Positions 35,831 through 44,330 of a stretch of DNA of 64,000 nucleotides are shown piece by piece; within the stretch, counting starts at the first letter, position 1; each line of letters starts with the position of its first letter. The notes beneath the pieces are model-generated. The model was not told the origin of the DNA and ran no database searches. It saw only the letters and a list, made by a program, of their open reading frames with translations. The translations under genes and the position numbers were made by a program. This stretch comes from an uncultured Xanthomonas sp. (lineage in GTDB: Bacteria > Pseudomonadota > Gammaproteobacteria > Xanthomonadales > Xanthomonadaceae), in assembly GCA_943912265.1 (NCBI GenBank), contig CALTTS010000016.1:13385-77384 (forward strand), read 5' to 3'.

Positions 35831-37045
35831 TCAGCGGATGTTGATGACGGTCTGGGTGACCTGGTCTTCGGTGGACAACATCTGCGAGTTGGCCTGGAAG
35901 TTGCGCTGCGCGGTGATCATGTTCACCAGCTGCTCGGTCAGGTCGACCGTGGAGGATTCCAGCGCCTCGGACTGGATCGAACCGAAGTCCGAGGTGCCCG
36001 GTGCGCCGGTGCGCGGCTGGCCGGACGCGCCGGTCTCCGCCCACAGGTTGTTGCCCACCGCCGACAGGCCCTGCACGTTGGTGAAGTTGGTCAGCGACAC
36101 CTGGCCCAGCGCCTTGTCCTGGCCGTTGGAGTACTTGGCGTAGACGATGCCGTCGCCGTCGATGGTGAATTCGTTGAGCTTGCCGCTGGCGTAGCCGTCC
36201 TGGCGCAGGTCGTTGAGCGCGAACTTCTCGCCGTACTGGGTGGTGCCGCTCAGGTCCAGCGACATCGACAGCACGCCGGCGCCGGTGGACGGGGTGAACG
36301 GGTTGAGCGCCACCGTGGCCGGTGCGGCCGGCGTAGTCAGCGCGCCGTTGTTGTCGAAGGTCAGCGCGGAGGTGGTGGCCGAGGCGGCGTCGCCGTCGAC
36401 GATGGTATGCACGTCCCAGCTGTTGGTGCCGGTATTGACGTAGTAGAAGCGCACTTCGTGGGCGACGCCCAGCGAGTCGTAGGCGGTGGTTGCCGTGGTC
36501 TGGTTGTAGCTGTTGGTGTCGGTCGGATCGAAGGTGGCCACGGTCGGCGCGGTGGAATTGGCCGGCAGCGATACACCAAGGTTCAGCGTGGACGTGGCCT
36601 TGGGTGCTGCATCGGTGGTCAAAAGCTGCAGGTCGGTCAGCGAGCCGGTGTTGAAGCCTGTGCCGTCGGCCAGTGGCGGGAACACCTGCAGCTTGTAGCC
36701 GTCCGGGGTGACCACATAGCCGTTGTTGTCGCGCTGGAAGTTGCCGGCGCGGGTGTAGTAGTTGGTGCCGTCGGTGCCCTGCACGGTGAAGAAGCCGTTC
36801 TTGCTGATCGCCAGGTCCAGGTAGTTGCCGGTCGGGGTGATGTCGCCCTGGGTGAATTGCTGGGAGATGGTGCTTACGCGCACGCCCGAGCCGATGCTGT
36901 TGGTGCCGGCATTGGTGATCAGCTCGGCGAACTCGGCGCGCGACTGCTTGAAGCCGGTGGTGGCGACGTTGGCGATGTTGTTGGAGGTGACATTGAGGTC
37001 GGCGTTGGCCGCTTTCATGCCGGACAGTGCAGTGGTGAAGGCCAT
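35831..37045 (-). CDS. flgE: Flagellar hook protein FlgE
   Basis: FlgE is the hook subunit. The 404-residue product has the N-terminal AFTTALSGMKAANADLNVTSNNIANVATTGFKQSRA-type rod/hook signature and the C-terminal LESSTVDLTEQLVNMITAQRNFQANSQML, with a variable Thr/Asn-rich middle. It lies 38 bp after flgD. Confidence 0.96.
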   Translation of the reverse strand: MAFTTALSGMKAANADLNVTSNNIANVATTGFKQSRAEFAELITNAGTNSIGSGVRVSTISQQFTQGDITPTGNYLDLAISKNGFFTVQGTDGTNYYTRAGNFQRDNNGYVVTPDGYKLQVFPPLADGTGFNTGSLTDLQLLTTDAAPKATSTLNLGVSLPANSTAPTVATFDPTDTNSYNQTTATTAYDSLGVAHEVRFYYVNTGTNSWDVHTIVDGDAASATTSALTFDNNGALTTPAAPATVALNPFTPSTGAGVLSMSLDLSGTTQYGEKFALNDLRQDGYASGKLNEFTIDGDGIVYAKYSNGQDKALGQVSLTNFTNVQGLSAVGNNLWAETGASGQPRTGAPGTSDFGSIQSEALESSTVDLTEQLVNMITAQRNFQANSQMLSTEDQVTQTVINIR

Positions 37046-37083
37046 GAGGGTTTCCTTGCGTCTGTGCTGATGTGGGCGGTCGG

Positions 37084-37779
37084 TCAGGACTTGGTGCCGC
37101 CGATGCGGATCACGTTGTCGATCGGGGTGCTGCCGAGGTTGGCGAGATTCACGTAAAGCCCGCTGCTGCCGACGGTGACGCTGTCCACCGTGGCGTTGAC
37201 GTAGGTGTTCAGCGCGGTGCTGGCGCCTGCGGCGGTGAGGTGGGTGGCGGTGGCGGTGTAGGTGCCGGCCGGGAGAGCGTTGCCGGAGGCGTCCTTGCCG
37301 TCCCAGGAGAACGGCACCTCGCCGTTGCCGGTGGCGGTCAGGCTCAGCTTGCGCACGGTCTCGCCGCTGTCGTTCTTGATTTCGACGGTGATGTCGCCGG
37401 CCGAAGGCGCGATCACCACGCCGTCGGTGGTGCTGCCGTCCGCGGAAATGGCCAACGACGTGGATGGCACCAGCACCTGATGGCCGACTAGTTCGGCGCC
37501 CTTGAGCATCTGGTCGTTGGTCAGCGAGCTGGACAGGGTGGAGAAGTTGGTGTTCAGCGTTTCGATGCCCTGCACGGTGGAAAACTGGGCCAGCTGGCCG
37601 AGGAACGCGCTGTTGTCCAGGGGCTTGAGCGGGTCCTGGTTCTTCAGCTGCTCGGTCATCAGCTTCAGGAAATCGGCCTGGCCCAGCGAGGACGTGGAAG
37701 AGGTGGAGGTCGTCGACGCCGACGTCGTGGACGTGCTGCTGGCGCCGGTATAGGTGGTGTTGCTGCCGATGGTGCTCAT
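37084..37779 (-). CDS. flgD: Flagellar hook capping protein FlgD
   Basis: FlgD caps the growing hook and is a hook-length scaffold. The 231-residue protein has a Ser/Thr-rich N-terminus, then the family core LGQADFLKLMTEQLKNQDPLKPLDNSAFLGQLAQFSTVQGIE, and Ig-like domains (GEVPFSWDGKDASGNALPAGTYT). The ATG at 37779 is in the normal place; the longer frame upstream is flgC antisense-frame noise. Confidence 0.96.
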   Translation of the reverse strand: MSTIGSNTTYTGASSTSTTSASTTSTSSTSSLGQADFLKLMTEQLKNQDPLKPLDNSAFLGQLAQFSTVQGIETLNTNFSTLSSSLTNDQMLKGAELVGHQVLVPSTSLAISADGSTTDGVVIAPSAGDITVEIKNDSGETVRKLSLTATGNGEVPFSWDGKDASGNALPAGTYTATATHLTAAGASTALNTYVNATVDSVTVGSSGLYVNLANLGSTPIDNVIRIGGTKS

Positions 37780-37811
37780 CGCGGGGATCCTGTGGAGAGG
37801 GCGGGGCGCGA

Positions 37812-38219
37812 TCAGCGGCCCATCGTGAGCGTGGCCAGCGCGAGGTCCTTGGCCGTGTTCAGCACCTCCACGCCGGCCTGGTAATTGCGCGAGGCGGAAA
37901 TCAGGTTGACCATCTGCGCCACCGGGTCGACATCGGGCGCGTACACGTAGCCGTCGGCGTCGGCCAGCGGGTGGCCGGGGTCGTAGCGCTTGATCGGGGC
38001 GGCGTTGGTCTGCTCGATCTGCTTGACCTGCACCCCGGTCAGCGAGCCGTCGCCGGAGGCCGGCACCGCCTTGAACACCGGTTCGATCGGCTTGTAGACC
38101 GCGTCCGGGGACGAGGCGATCGAATCGGCGTTGGACAGGTTGCTGGCGATGGTGTTGAGCCGGACCGACTGCGCCTGCAGGGCCGAACCGGCCACGTCGA
38201 AGATGGGCAGGTTGCTCAT
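37812..38219 (-). CDS. flgC: Flagellar proximal rod protein FlgC
   Basis: FlgC is a rod subunit of 135 residues, the usual size. The N-terminus reads FDVAGSALQAQSVRLNTIASNLSNADS, and the C-terminus VDPVAQMVNLISASRNYQAGVEVLNTAK. It starts 3 bp after the flgB stop. Confidence 0.96.
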   Translation of the reverse strand: MSNLPIFDVAGSALQAQSVRLNTIASNLSNADSIASSPDAVYKPIEPVFKAVPASGDGSLTGVQVKQIEQTNAAPIKRYDPGHPLADADGYVYAPDVDPVAQMVNLISASRNYQAGVEVLNTAKDLALATLTMGR

Positions 38220-38222
38220 GGC

Positions 38223-38609
38223 TTACTCTCCGGTGATCGCCGTCATCAGCGTGCGGGTCTTGGATTCGACGAAGCTCAGCGAGGCGCGGTACTCCAGCGC
38301 GGCGCGGCCGTAGGCGGCGCGCTCGATGTCCGGGTCGACCGTGTTGCCGTCCAGGCTGGGCTGCAGCGGAGTGCGTTCGAACGTCTGCGGCTGCAGGTTC
38401 AGCCCGTTCATGTGCCGGGCGTCGGTGGTCTGCAGCGGGGCGGCGGCGCCGGCGGCCTGGCGCAGGACGTCGTCGAAGGCGATGTCCTTGGCCTTGTAGT
38501 TGGGGGTGTCGGCGTTGGCCAGGTTGCTGGCGATCAGCTTCATCCGCTGGTCGCGCAACGGCATCGCCACGGCGGAGACGCCGAAGTACGAGGTCAGGGG
38601 ATTGGGCAT
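38223..38609 (-). CDS. flgB: Flagellar proximal rod protein FlgB
   Basis: FlgB is the first rod protein of the flgB-C-D-E-F run. The 128-residue product contains LRDQRMKLIASNLANADTPNYKAKDIAFDDVL and ends in the conserved VESKTRTLMTAITGE. The ATG at 38609 is followed by a normal-length protein; longer upstream frames cross the promoter. Confidence 0.96.
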   Translation of the reverse strand: MPNPLTSYFGVSAVAMPLRDQRMKLIASNLANADTPNYKAKDIAFDDVLRQAAGAAAPLQTTDARHMNGLNLQPQTFERTPLQPSLDGNTVDPDIERAAYGRAALEYRASLSFVESKTRTLMTAITGE

Positions 38610-38641
38610 GGGACTCTCCGCAAGGGGCTCGCCGGGGAAAA

Positions 38642-38657
38642 GGCAAGCCCCGTGCCA
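38642..38657 (-). promoter_or_regulatory. Sigma-54 promoter candidate for flgBCDEF
   Basis: Minus strand TGGCACGGGGCTTGCC, the best -24 match in the window (TGGCACG exact) with exact spacing. It lies 32 nt before the flgB ATG. Confidence 0.88.
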
Positions 38658-38724
38658 ATCGCGGGGAGTCGGTTGTCTGGCGCTGGCCGGCCGGTGCCGC
38701 CGGCCAGCGCGGCGCCGGATGCGG

Positions 38725-38756
38725 AAAGCCCCGTTCCGCGCGGGCGGAGACGGGGC
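38725..38756 (-). terminator. Terminator candidate after cheV
   Basis: An approximately 12-bp stem with one bulge (38728-38739 with 38744-38756), followed in the minus direction by TTTCC. A second perfect 11-bp hairpin (38680-38710) lies just beyond. Both are between cheV and the flgB promoter. Confidence 0.5.
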
Positions 38757-38791
38757 CGGGGGAGGCTTGCGGCGGCGGAGGGGCCGGCCGG

Positions 38792-39742
38792 TCAGGCCGC
38801 CATGGCTTCTTCCACGAAGGCCTTGAGCCGGCGCATCACGTGCTCGGCCAGTTCGTTGGCGCTGTACTTGGGCACGAAGTCGTTGGCGCCCACGCGCTCG
38901 ACCATGGCGTGGTTGAACACGCCCGACAGCGAGGTGTGCAGCAGCACGAACAGCCCGGCCAGCCCGGGGTTGCGGCGGATTTCCGACGTCAGCGTGTAGC
39001 CGTCCATCGACGGCATCTCGATGTCGGAGATGATCATCGCGTAATGGTCGGCCGGGTTGATGCCCGAGGCGAGCAGCTGCTGCAGGTGTTCCAGCGCCTG
39101 GCGGCCGTCGGACAGCAGGGTCACCTCGACGCCGAACCGGTCCAGCACGCTGCGGATCTGCTGGCGGGCCACGCGCGAGTCGTCCACCACCAGCACGTGC
39201 AGCGGCGGCGCCCATTCGGGCAGCATCAGCTCGGGCGTCAGTTCCACCTCGGTGCGCGGCGGGGCGATTTCGGCCAGCACGCTCTCCACGTCGATCACCT
39301 GGATCAGCTCGTCGTGGAAGCGGGTGATGGCGGTCAGGTAGCTGCTGCCGGCCGAATCCGGTTCCGGCGGAGGCAGCACGTCCTCCACCGCGATGTTGAC
39401 GATGCGCTCCACGCCGCTGACCAGGAAGCCCTGGATCGAACGGTTGAACTCGGTGACCACCAGGTAGCCAGTGCCGTCGTCGGCATCGTGCTCGGGGTGG
39501 TGGATGCACTGGCCCAGGTCCAGCACCGGCACCGAGCGGCCGCGCACGTCGGCCACGCCGGCGAACTGCGGCGGCATGTCCGGCAGCTGGAACAGCGGCG
39601 GCCGCGACAGCACTTCCTGCACCTTGAACACGTTGACGCCAAAAAGCTGGCGCCCGCCGAGCCGGAACAGGAGCAGGGCGAGCCGGTTGTGGCCGGCAAG
39701 GCGGGTGCGCTGGTCGATGCGGTCCAGGAGATCTTCCTTCAT
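38792..39742 (-). CDS. cheV: Chemotaxis coupling/receiver protein CheV
   Basis: CheV joins a CheW-type coupling domain to a receiver and links receptors to CheA. The 316-residue protein starts MKEDLLDRIDQRTRLAGHN and then LLLFRLGGRQLFGVNVFKVQEVL (CheW fold, to about residue 170). It ends with a receiver holding VVDDSRVARQQIR and the phosphoacceptor Asp in MIISDIEMPSMDG. The start is fixed by family alignment, but the sigma-28 -10 element ends only 7 nt before the ATG. Confidence 0.95.
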   Translation of the reverse strand: MKEDLLDRIDQRTRLAGHNRLALLLFRLGGRQLFGVNVFKVQEVLSRPPLFQLPDMPPQFAGVADVRGRSVPVLDLGQCIHHPEHDADDGTGYLVVTEFNRSIQGFLVSGVERIVNIAVEDVLPPPEPDSAGSSYLTAITRFHDELIQVIDVESVLAEIAPPRTEVELTPELMLPEWAPPLHVLVVDDSRVARQQIRSVLDRFGVEVTLLSDGRQALEHLQQLLASGINPADHYAMIISDIEMPSMDGYTLTSEIRRNPGLAGLFVLLHTSLSGVFNHAMVERVGANDFVPKYSANELAEHVMRRLKAFVEEAMAA

Positions 39743-39749
39743 GCCTGCC

Positions 39750-39776
39750 GTATCGGCCCGGCCCGCGGCAACTTGA
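39750..39776 (-). promoter_or_regulatory. Sigma-28 promoter candidate for cheV
   Basis: Minus strand: -35 TCAAGTTG (39769-39776), 11-nt spacer, -10 GCCGATAC (39750-39757). Transcription would begin at or within a base or two of the cheV ATG. Confidence 0.7.
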
Positions 39777-39807
39777 GCGGCGGCGCCGGCATCGCGTCCG
39801 CCGCCGC

Positions 39808-39823
39808 CGGCACGCGGCTTGCA
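39808..39823 (+). promoter_or_regulatory. Sigma-54 promoter candidate for flgA
   Basis: Plus strand CGGCACGCGGCTTGCA; only the first base differs from TGGCACGnnnnTTGCA. It lies 53 nt before the flgA ATG and divergent from the cheV promoter. Confidence 0.82.
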
Positions 39824-39876
39824 TCGGCAGGGGCGGGCGGAACCGCGCCCGCGTCCCTTCGTGGAGTCCAGCACGC

Positions 39877-40530
39877 ATGCTGCATCGCCTGACATTGTTG
39901 ATCGGCCTCGGCACGGCGGCGGCGGCTCCGGCCGCGGTGCCGGAATTCCAGCCGCTGGACACGATCCGCCATGCGGCGCTGGGCGCGCTGGCGCCGGGCG
40001 CGCAGGCCGAGGCGGCGCTGGATCCGGCCCTGCGCATGCCGCGCTGCGCGGCGCCGCTGGCGGCCCGTCCCAACGGCGCGGCCAGCGTCGAGGTGTCGTG
40101 CGCGGCACCGGCCTGGCGGCTGTTCGTGCCGGTCAGTGTCCGGCGCAGCCAGAGCGTGCTGGTGCTCACGCGCAACCTCGGCCCAGGCGAAGCCGTCGGC
40201 GCCGGCGATTTCACCGTGCAGGCGCGCGACGCCACGCGGCTGGTATCCGGGGTGATCGCCGATCCGGCGCAGGCCGTGGGCCGGGTCGCGCGCCGGCCGT
40301 TGCTGGCCGGCAGCGTGCTATCGTCGGCCGACGTGGCCTCGGCGGTACGCATCCGCAACGGCGACAGCGTCGACCTGGTCAGCCGCAGCGGCGGCATCGA
40401 AGTCCGGGTCGCCGGGCGTGCCCTCGGCAGCGCCGGCGAGAACGAACGCCTGAACGTCGAGAACCTCTCGTCGCGGAAGATCGTCCAGGGCGTGGTGGAT
40501 GCCAGTGGCGCGGTCCTGGTCAACCGCTGA
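39877..40530 (+). CDS. flgA: P-ring assembly chaperone FlgA
   Basis: FlgA is a periplasmic chaperone that helps FlgI form the P ring. The 217-residue product has a short signal peptide (LTLLIGLGTAAAAPAAV) and a C-terminal SAF/ChapFlgA domain (LVLTRNLGPGEAVGAGDFTVQARDATRL, RRPLLAGSVL, VRIRNGDSVDLVSRSGGIEVRVAGRALGSAGENERLNVENLSSRKIVQG-type segments). It is the first plus-strand gene, divergent from cheV. Confidence 0.93.
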   Translation: MLHRLTLLIGLGTAAAAPAAVPEFQPLDTIRHAALGALAPGAQAEAALDPALRMPRCAAPLAARPNGAASVEVSCAAPAWRLFVPVSVRRSQSVLVLTRNLGPGEAVGAGDFTVQARDATRLVSGVIADPAQAVGRVARRPLLAGSVLSSADVASAVRIRNGDSVDLVSRSGGIEVRVAGRALGSAGENERLNVENLSSRKIVQGVVDASGAVLVNR

Positions 40531-40552
40531 AGAAAAAACGTGACGGATTCCC

Positions 40553-40580
40553 TAAAGTTTCCGCCAGCCTCCGCCGATAT
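40553..40580 (+). promoter_or_regulatory. Sigma-28 promoter candidate for flgM-flgN
   Basis: Plus strand: -35 TAAAGTTT (40553-40560, exact), 12-nt spacer, -10 GCCGATAT (40573-40580). It lies in the 80-bp gap after flgA. Confidence 0.82.
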
Positions 40581-40610
40581 GGTCCACGAACCCGTACAGG
40601 TATGACGAAC

Positions 40611-40922
40611 ATGAGCCAGAAAATCGAAGGTGGATTGCCGGCTGCCAGCCTTGCCTCCACCGTTGCCGTCGGCGCCCGGAGCGCGACGGCCGGTACCGGT
40701 CCGGCCAAGCCCGTGGATGCCGTCGCCGCCGGCGACAGCCTGCGCCTGACTGGCGAGGCGACCACGCTGCAGGCGGTTTCGCGCGAGTTTTCGGCAACCC
40801 AGCCGGTCGACCAGTCCAAGGTGCAGTCGATCCGCGAAGCCCTTGCCGCCGGTACCTACAAAGTCGACGCCAAGGCCATCGCCGGGGCCATGCTCGACTT
40901 CGAGCAGGGGCTGGGCGCATGA
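40611..40922 (+). CDS. flgM: Anti-sigma-28 factor FlgM
   Basis: FlgM holds FliA inactive until it is exported through the finished hook. The 103-residue protein (MSQKIEGGLPAASL at the start) has the conserved C-terminal sigma-binding part: DQSKVQSIREALAAGTYKVDAKAIAGAMLDFEQGL. An ATG at 40602 would add three residues but sits one base after the AGG, so 40611 is preferred. It overlaps flgN by 4 bp. Its sigma-28 promoter implies feedback on FliA activity. Confidence 0.93.
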   Translation: MSQKIEGGLPAASLASTVAVGARSATAGTGPAKPVDAVAAGDSLRLTGEATTLQAVSREFSATQPVDQSKVQSIREALAAGTYKVDAKAIAGAMLDFEQGLGA

Positions 40923-41257
40923 ATGGCGCCGACGTCTGGCTGGACAGGCTGGACGCCGCCCTCGCCGAAGAGCGCCGTGCGCTGATCGAGCACGACGTCG
41001 AGGCGCTGGTGCGCAGCACCCGCGACAAGCTCGAGTCGCTGCGCCAGCTGGAGGCCGATCCGCCGGCTCCCGCGTCGGCCCAGCGGCTGCGCCTGCTGGC
41101 CGAGGCGAACCGCGCCAACGGCGCGCTGCTCGCCCGCCGCCGCCGCGAGGTCAACTGGTCGCTGCGCCATCTCGGGCGCGGCGAGGCCGCCCCCGCCTAC
41201 GATGCGCAGGGCTGCAACACGGTGGTGAAGGCCTCGGTGCCGCTGGCCGTGGTCTGA
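40919..41257 (+). CDS. flgN: FlgK/FlgL export chaperone FlgN
   Basis: FlgN is a cytoplasmic helical chaperone for the hook-associated proteins. The 112-residue product is mostly helix with Leu/Glu/Arg-rich heptads (LDRLDAALAEERRALIEHDVEALV, TRDKLESLRQLEAD) and ends in a flexible tail with YDAQG, as FlgN proteins do. The ATGA overlap with flgM and the gene order support the call. Confidence 0.9.
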   Translation: MNGADVWLDRLDAALAEERRALIEHDVEALVRSTRDKLESLRQLEADPPAPASAQRLRLLAEANRANGALLARRRREVNWSLRHLGRGEAAPAYDAQGCNTVVKASVPLAVV

Positions 41258-41378
41258 GCCGCCTCGCCGGCTCCATGCGCCTGCGCCGCCGCGCCCGGCC
41301 ATCGCCGCCGCGGCTGCCGCCTGCCCGCGGCGGGCGTTAAGCTGTGCGGCACGTTCTTCCCGTGACCGCACCGCCTTG

Positions 41379-42593
41379 ATGGACATCGCCACGCCTGCAC
41401 CGGAGTCCCGTCTTCCCGATCTGCAATCGTTCATCGACATGATGGACGACGGCCTGCTGCTGTGCGATGCGCAGGGCGCCGTGGCGCAGGCCAATGCCGC
41501 CGTGCGCTCGCTGCTGCCGGTCGGCGATGCCGGGCTGGAATGCCTGATCCACCTGCTGCCGGACGAGGCCCGGGCCGCGCTGGCCGCCGGCGAGGCCTGG
41601 GAAGGCGACCTGGTGCTGCCGGACGACCGGGTGCTGCGCGCCCGCATCCACCGCCCGCCGGCGGTGGCGCCAACCAGCCGCCTGGTGGCCTTCCGCGACG
41701 TCAGCGACATCCGCGCGCGCGAACGCGAGCTGGAGCGCTGGCATGCCGAGCTGCGCCAGACCACGGTGCGCCTGGCCGGCACCCAGGAACAGCTGCTGCA
41801 GTCGGAGAAGCTGGCCTCGATCGGCCAGCTCGCCGCCGGCGTGGCGCACGAGATCAACAACCCGATCGGCTACGTCCACTCCAACCTGGGTTCGCTGCAG
41901 GAATACCTCAACAGCCTGTTCGCGATCATCGACGCCTACGAGCAGGCGGTGCGCTCGCCGGATCCGCGCGCCCACCTGGGCGAGATCGACGCCCTGCGCG
42001 AGCGCCACGACATCGACTTCATCAGCCGCGACCTGCCGCAGCTGCTGGCCGAGTCGCGCCAGGGCATCGAGCGGGTGACCCGCATCGTCCGCGACCTGAA
42101 GGACTTCTCGTACTACGGCCGCGGCGATGCCTGGAAGCGCGCCGACCTGCATGCCGGCCTGGATTCGACCCTCAACATCATCTGGAACGAGCTCAAGTAC
42201 AAGGCGAAGCTGGAGAAGCACTACGCCAAGCTGCCGCTGGTCGAGTGCCTGCCCTCGGAGATCAACCAGGTGTTCATGAACATGCTGCTCAACGCCGGCC
42301 ACGCGATCGGCGAGCAGGGCACCATCACCCTGACCACGGGCACCGGTGAGGGCGAGGTGTGGGTGGAAATCGCCGATACCGGCAACGGCATACCGCCGGA
42401 ACTGCTGCAGAAGATCTTCGACCCGTTCTTCACCACCAAGCCGGTGGGCAAGGGCACCGGGCTGGGCCTGTCGATCTCCTACGGCATCATCAACAAGCAC
42501 CACGGCCGCATCGAGGTGGACAGCGTAGTCGGGCAGGGCTCGAAGTTCAGGATCATCCTGCCGGTGAGGCAGCCGGAAGCCGCCGACGCCTGA
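41379..42593 (+). CDS. ravA: Cytoplasmic sensor histidine kinase (RavA-like)
   Basis: A 404-residue kinase without membrane segments. Residues ~15-120 look like a PAS domain (FIDMMDDGLLLCDAQGAVAQANAAV), followed by a coiled coil, the H box with the phosphorylated His in GVAHEINNPIGYV (~residue 155), N box FMNMLLNAGHAIG, and G boxes IADTGNGIP and GKGTGLGLSISYG. The ATG is preceded by an in-frame TTG. It ends 9 bp from the convergent ravR stop. In Xanthomonas campestris a kinase called RavA beside ravR phosphorylates RavR; the name is from this arrangement. Confidence 0.82.
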   Translation: MDIATPAPESRLPDLQSFIDMMDDGLLLCDAQGAVAQANAAVRSLLPVGDAGLECLIHLLPDEARAALAAGEAWEGDLVLPDDRVLRARIHRPPAVAPTSRLVAFRDVSDIRARERELERWHAELRQTTVRLAGTQEQLLQSEKLASIGQLAAGVAHEINNPIGYVHSNLGSLQEYLNSLFAIIDAYEQAVRSPDPRAHLGEIDALRERHDIDFISRDLPQLLAESRQGIERVTRIVRDLKDFSYYGRGDAWKRADLHAGLDSTLNIIWNELKYKAKLEKHYAKLPLVECLPSEINQVFMNMLLNAGHAIGEQGTITLTTGTGEGEVWVEIADTGNGIPPELLQKIFDPFFTTKPVGKGTGLGLSISYGIINKHHGRIEVDSVVGQGSKFRIILPVRQPEAADA

Positions 42594-42602
42594 GCGGCGC
42601 CC

Positions 42603-44321
42603 TCAGGCCGGCGAGGCGTGCTGCGCGTCGTGGGTGCGGAACGCCTGGCGGATGTGCTCGCGCAGCTCGTCGTCGTTCCACGGCTTGGTCAGGAAACGGT
42701 AGATCGCGCCGCGGTTGATCGCCTCGGTCACCGTGGCCAGGTCGGTGTAGCCGGACAGCACCAGCCGCACCGTGTCCGGGTAGAGCATCTTCACCCGGCC
42801 GAGGAACTCGGTGCCGCTCATGTCGGACATGCGCTGGTCGGACAGGATCACCTGCACGTCGTTGGTCGCCAGCAGGTCGAAGGCGTCGCGCACGTTGCCG
42901 GCGGCGAGGATGCGGTAGCCGTCGCGGCGGAACAGGCGCACCAGCGCGCGCAGCACGTTCTCCTCGTCGTCCAGCAGCAGCAGGGTCCGGTCGGACTGGG
43001 CGGTGGCGAAGGATTCCGGGCGGATGTAGCGGCGCCGCAGGATCTGGCCGGCGTGTTCGGCGGTGTTCGGCTCGCCGAACAGGTAACCCTGGAACTGGTC
43101 GCACTCGTTGCGGCGCAGGAAGCCGACCTGGGCCTCGGTTTCCACGCCGTTGGCCACCACCTTGATGCCGAGCTGGTGGCTCATCGCGATGATCGCGCGC
43201 ACGATCGCCGCCTCGCGGTTGCCGGTGGGCGCGCTCATGATGAAGCTGCGGTCGATCTTCAGCTTGTCCACCTGGTAGCGGACCAGCGAGCCCAAGCTGG
43301 ATTCGCCGGTGCCGAAATTGTCCAGGCACAGCTGCACGCCTTCGCGGCGCAGGCGCGCCAGCGATTCGTAGATCGAGGCGACGTTGTGGGTCAGCGCGCT
43401 TTCGTTGATTTCCAGGATGATCGACGGGGTGGGAATGCCGTGGGCCTGGGCGGCGTCGAGCACTTCATCGACGAATTCGGCGCGCAGCAGCTGCAGCGTG
43501 GACACGTTGATCGACATGGTGAAATCGTCGAAGCCGGTGTCGCGCCAGGCCCGGGCCTGGGCGAGCGCCTGGCGGATCGCCCAGTCGCCGATCTGCACGA
43601 TCACGCCCAGCCGCTCGGCCATGCGCATGAAACGCTCGGGCACCAGCATGCCCAAGGTTGGCGAATGCCAGCGCAGCAAGGCTTCAACGCCCATCACCCG
43701 GCCGTCGCGGGCACTGACCACCGGCTGGTAGCGCAGGCGAAGCTCGTCGTTGGCGATGGCATCGACGATCTGGCGCGCCATGATGCTTTCGCTGCTGGCG
43801 CTGACCATCGCTTCCATGCCGTACAGGCGGAACGAGGTGCCGCCGGCATCGCGCACGGCCTGGCGCTGGGCGATTTCGGCGAAGTCGAGCAGCTCGGACG
43901 CATCCAGCGAATGCTCCGGGCACAGGCTGATGCCGATCTTGGCGTTGAGGAACAAGGTATACGGCAGCACGCTCAATGGCTTGTCGATCTGCTCGCCGAG
44001 TTCCTCCATCAGCATTTCCAGCGGGGGCAGGTCGGCGGTGCGCGGTATCGCGACGATGAATTCGTCGCTGCCGTGGCGCCACACGATGCCGCGCCCGTCC
44101 AGATAGTTGCTGAGCCGCTCGCCCAGCAGCACCAGCGCTTCGTCGCCGGCATCGGTGCCCATGTTCTCGTTGATCGAAGCGAAATGGTCGATGTCGATGT
44201 GTGCCAGCAGCAGCGGCGTGCCGCCGTTGGCGGCCTCGTCCACCAGCATGGCCAGCGACGGTTGGCCGGCACCGAGGCGCGGCACGAAACTGGCGGAGGG
44301 GCCGGACAGGGGCTTGGACAT
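42603..44321 (-). CDS. ravR: GGDEF-EAL-REC c-di-GMP response regulator (RavR/PdeR-like)
   Basis: A 572-residue protein with a GGDEF domain (~35-170, signature GSDEF), an EAL domain (~190-430) and a C-terminal receiver (~445-565, phosphoacceptor Asp in VILSDQRMSDMSG). The EAL signature (VEALLRW), the Asn in SINVSTLQL, EINES, the Lys in KLKIDRSF, VANGVET and QFQGYLFG are present; the usual DDFGTG reads DNFGTG. In Xanthomonas RavR (PdeR in X. oryzae) has this unusual order with the receiver last and works as a phosphodiesterase promoting virulence and motility. It starts 9 bp after ravS, in one operon. Confidence 0.85.
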   Translation of the reverse strand: MSKPLSGPSASFVPRLGAGQPSLAMLVDEAANGGTPLLLAHIDIDHFASINENMGTDAGDEALVLLGERLSNYLDGRGIVWRHGSDEFIVAIPRTADLPPLEMLMEELGEQIDKPLSVLPYTLFLNAKIGISLCPEHSLDASELLDFAEIAQRQAVRDAGGTSFRLYGMEAMVSASSESIMARQIVDAIANDELRLRYQPVVSARDGRVMGVEALLRWHSPTLGMLVPERFMRMAERLGVIVQIGDWAIRQALAQARAWRDTGFDDFTMSINVSTLQLLRAEFVDEVLDAAQAHGIPTPSIILEINESALTHNVASIYESLARLRREGVQLCLDNFGTGESSLGSLVRYQVDKLKIDRSFIMSAPTGNREAAIVRAIIAMSHQLGIKVVANGVETEAQVGFLRRNECDQFQGYLFGEPNTAEHAGQILRRRYIRPESFATAQSDRTLLLLDDEENVLRALVRLFRRDGYRILAAGNVRDAFDLLATNDVQVILSDQRMSDMSGTEFLGRVKMLYPDTVRLVLSGYTDLATVTEAINRGAIYRFLTKPWNDDELREHIRQAFRTHDAQHASPA

Positions 44322-44330
44322 CGCGGCAGG

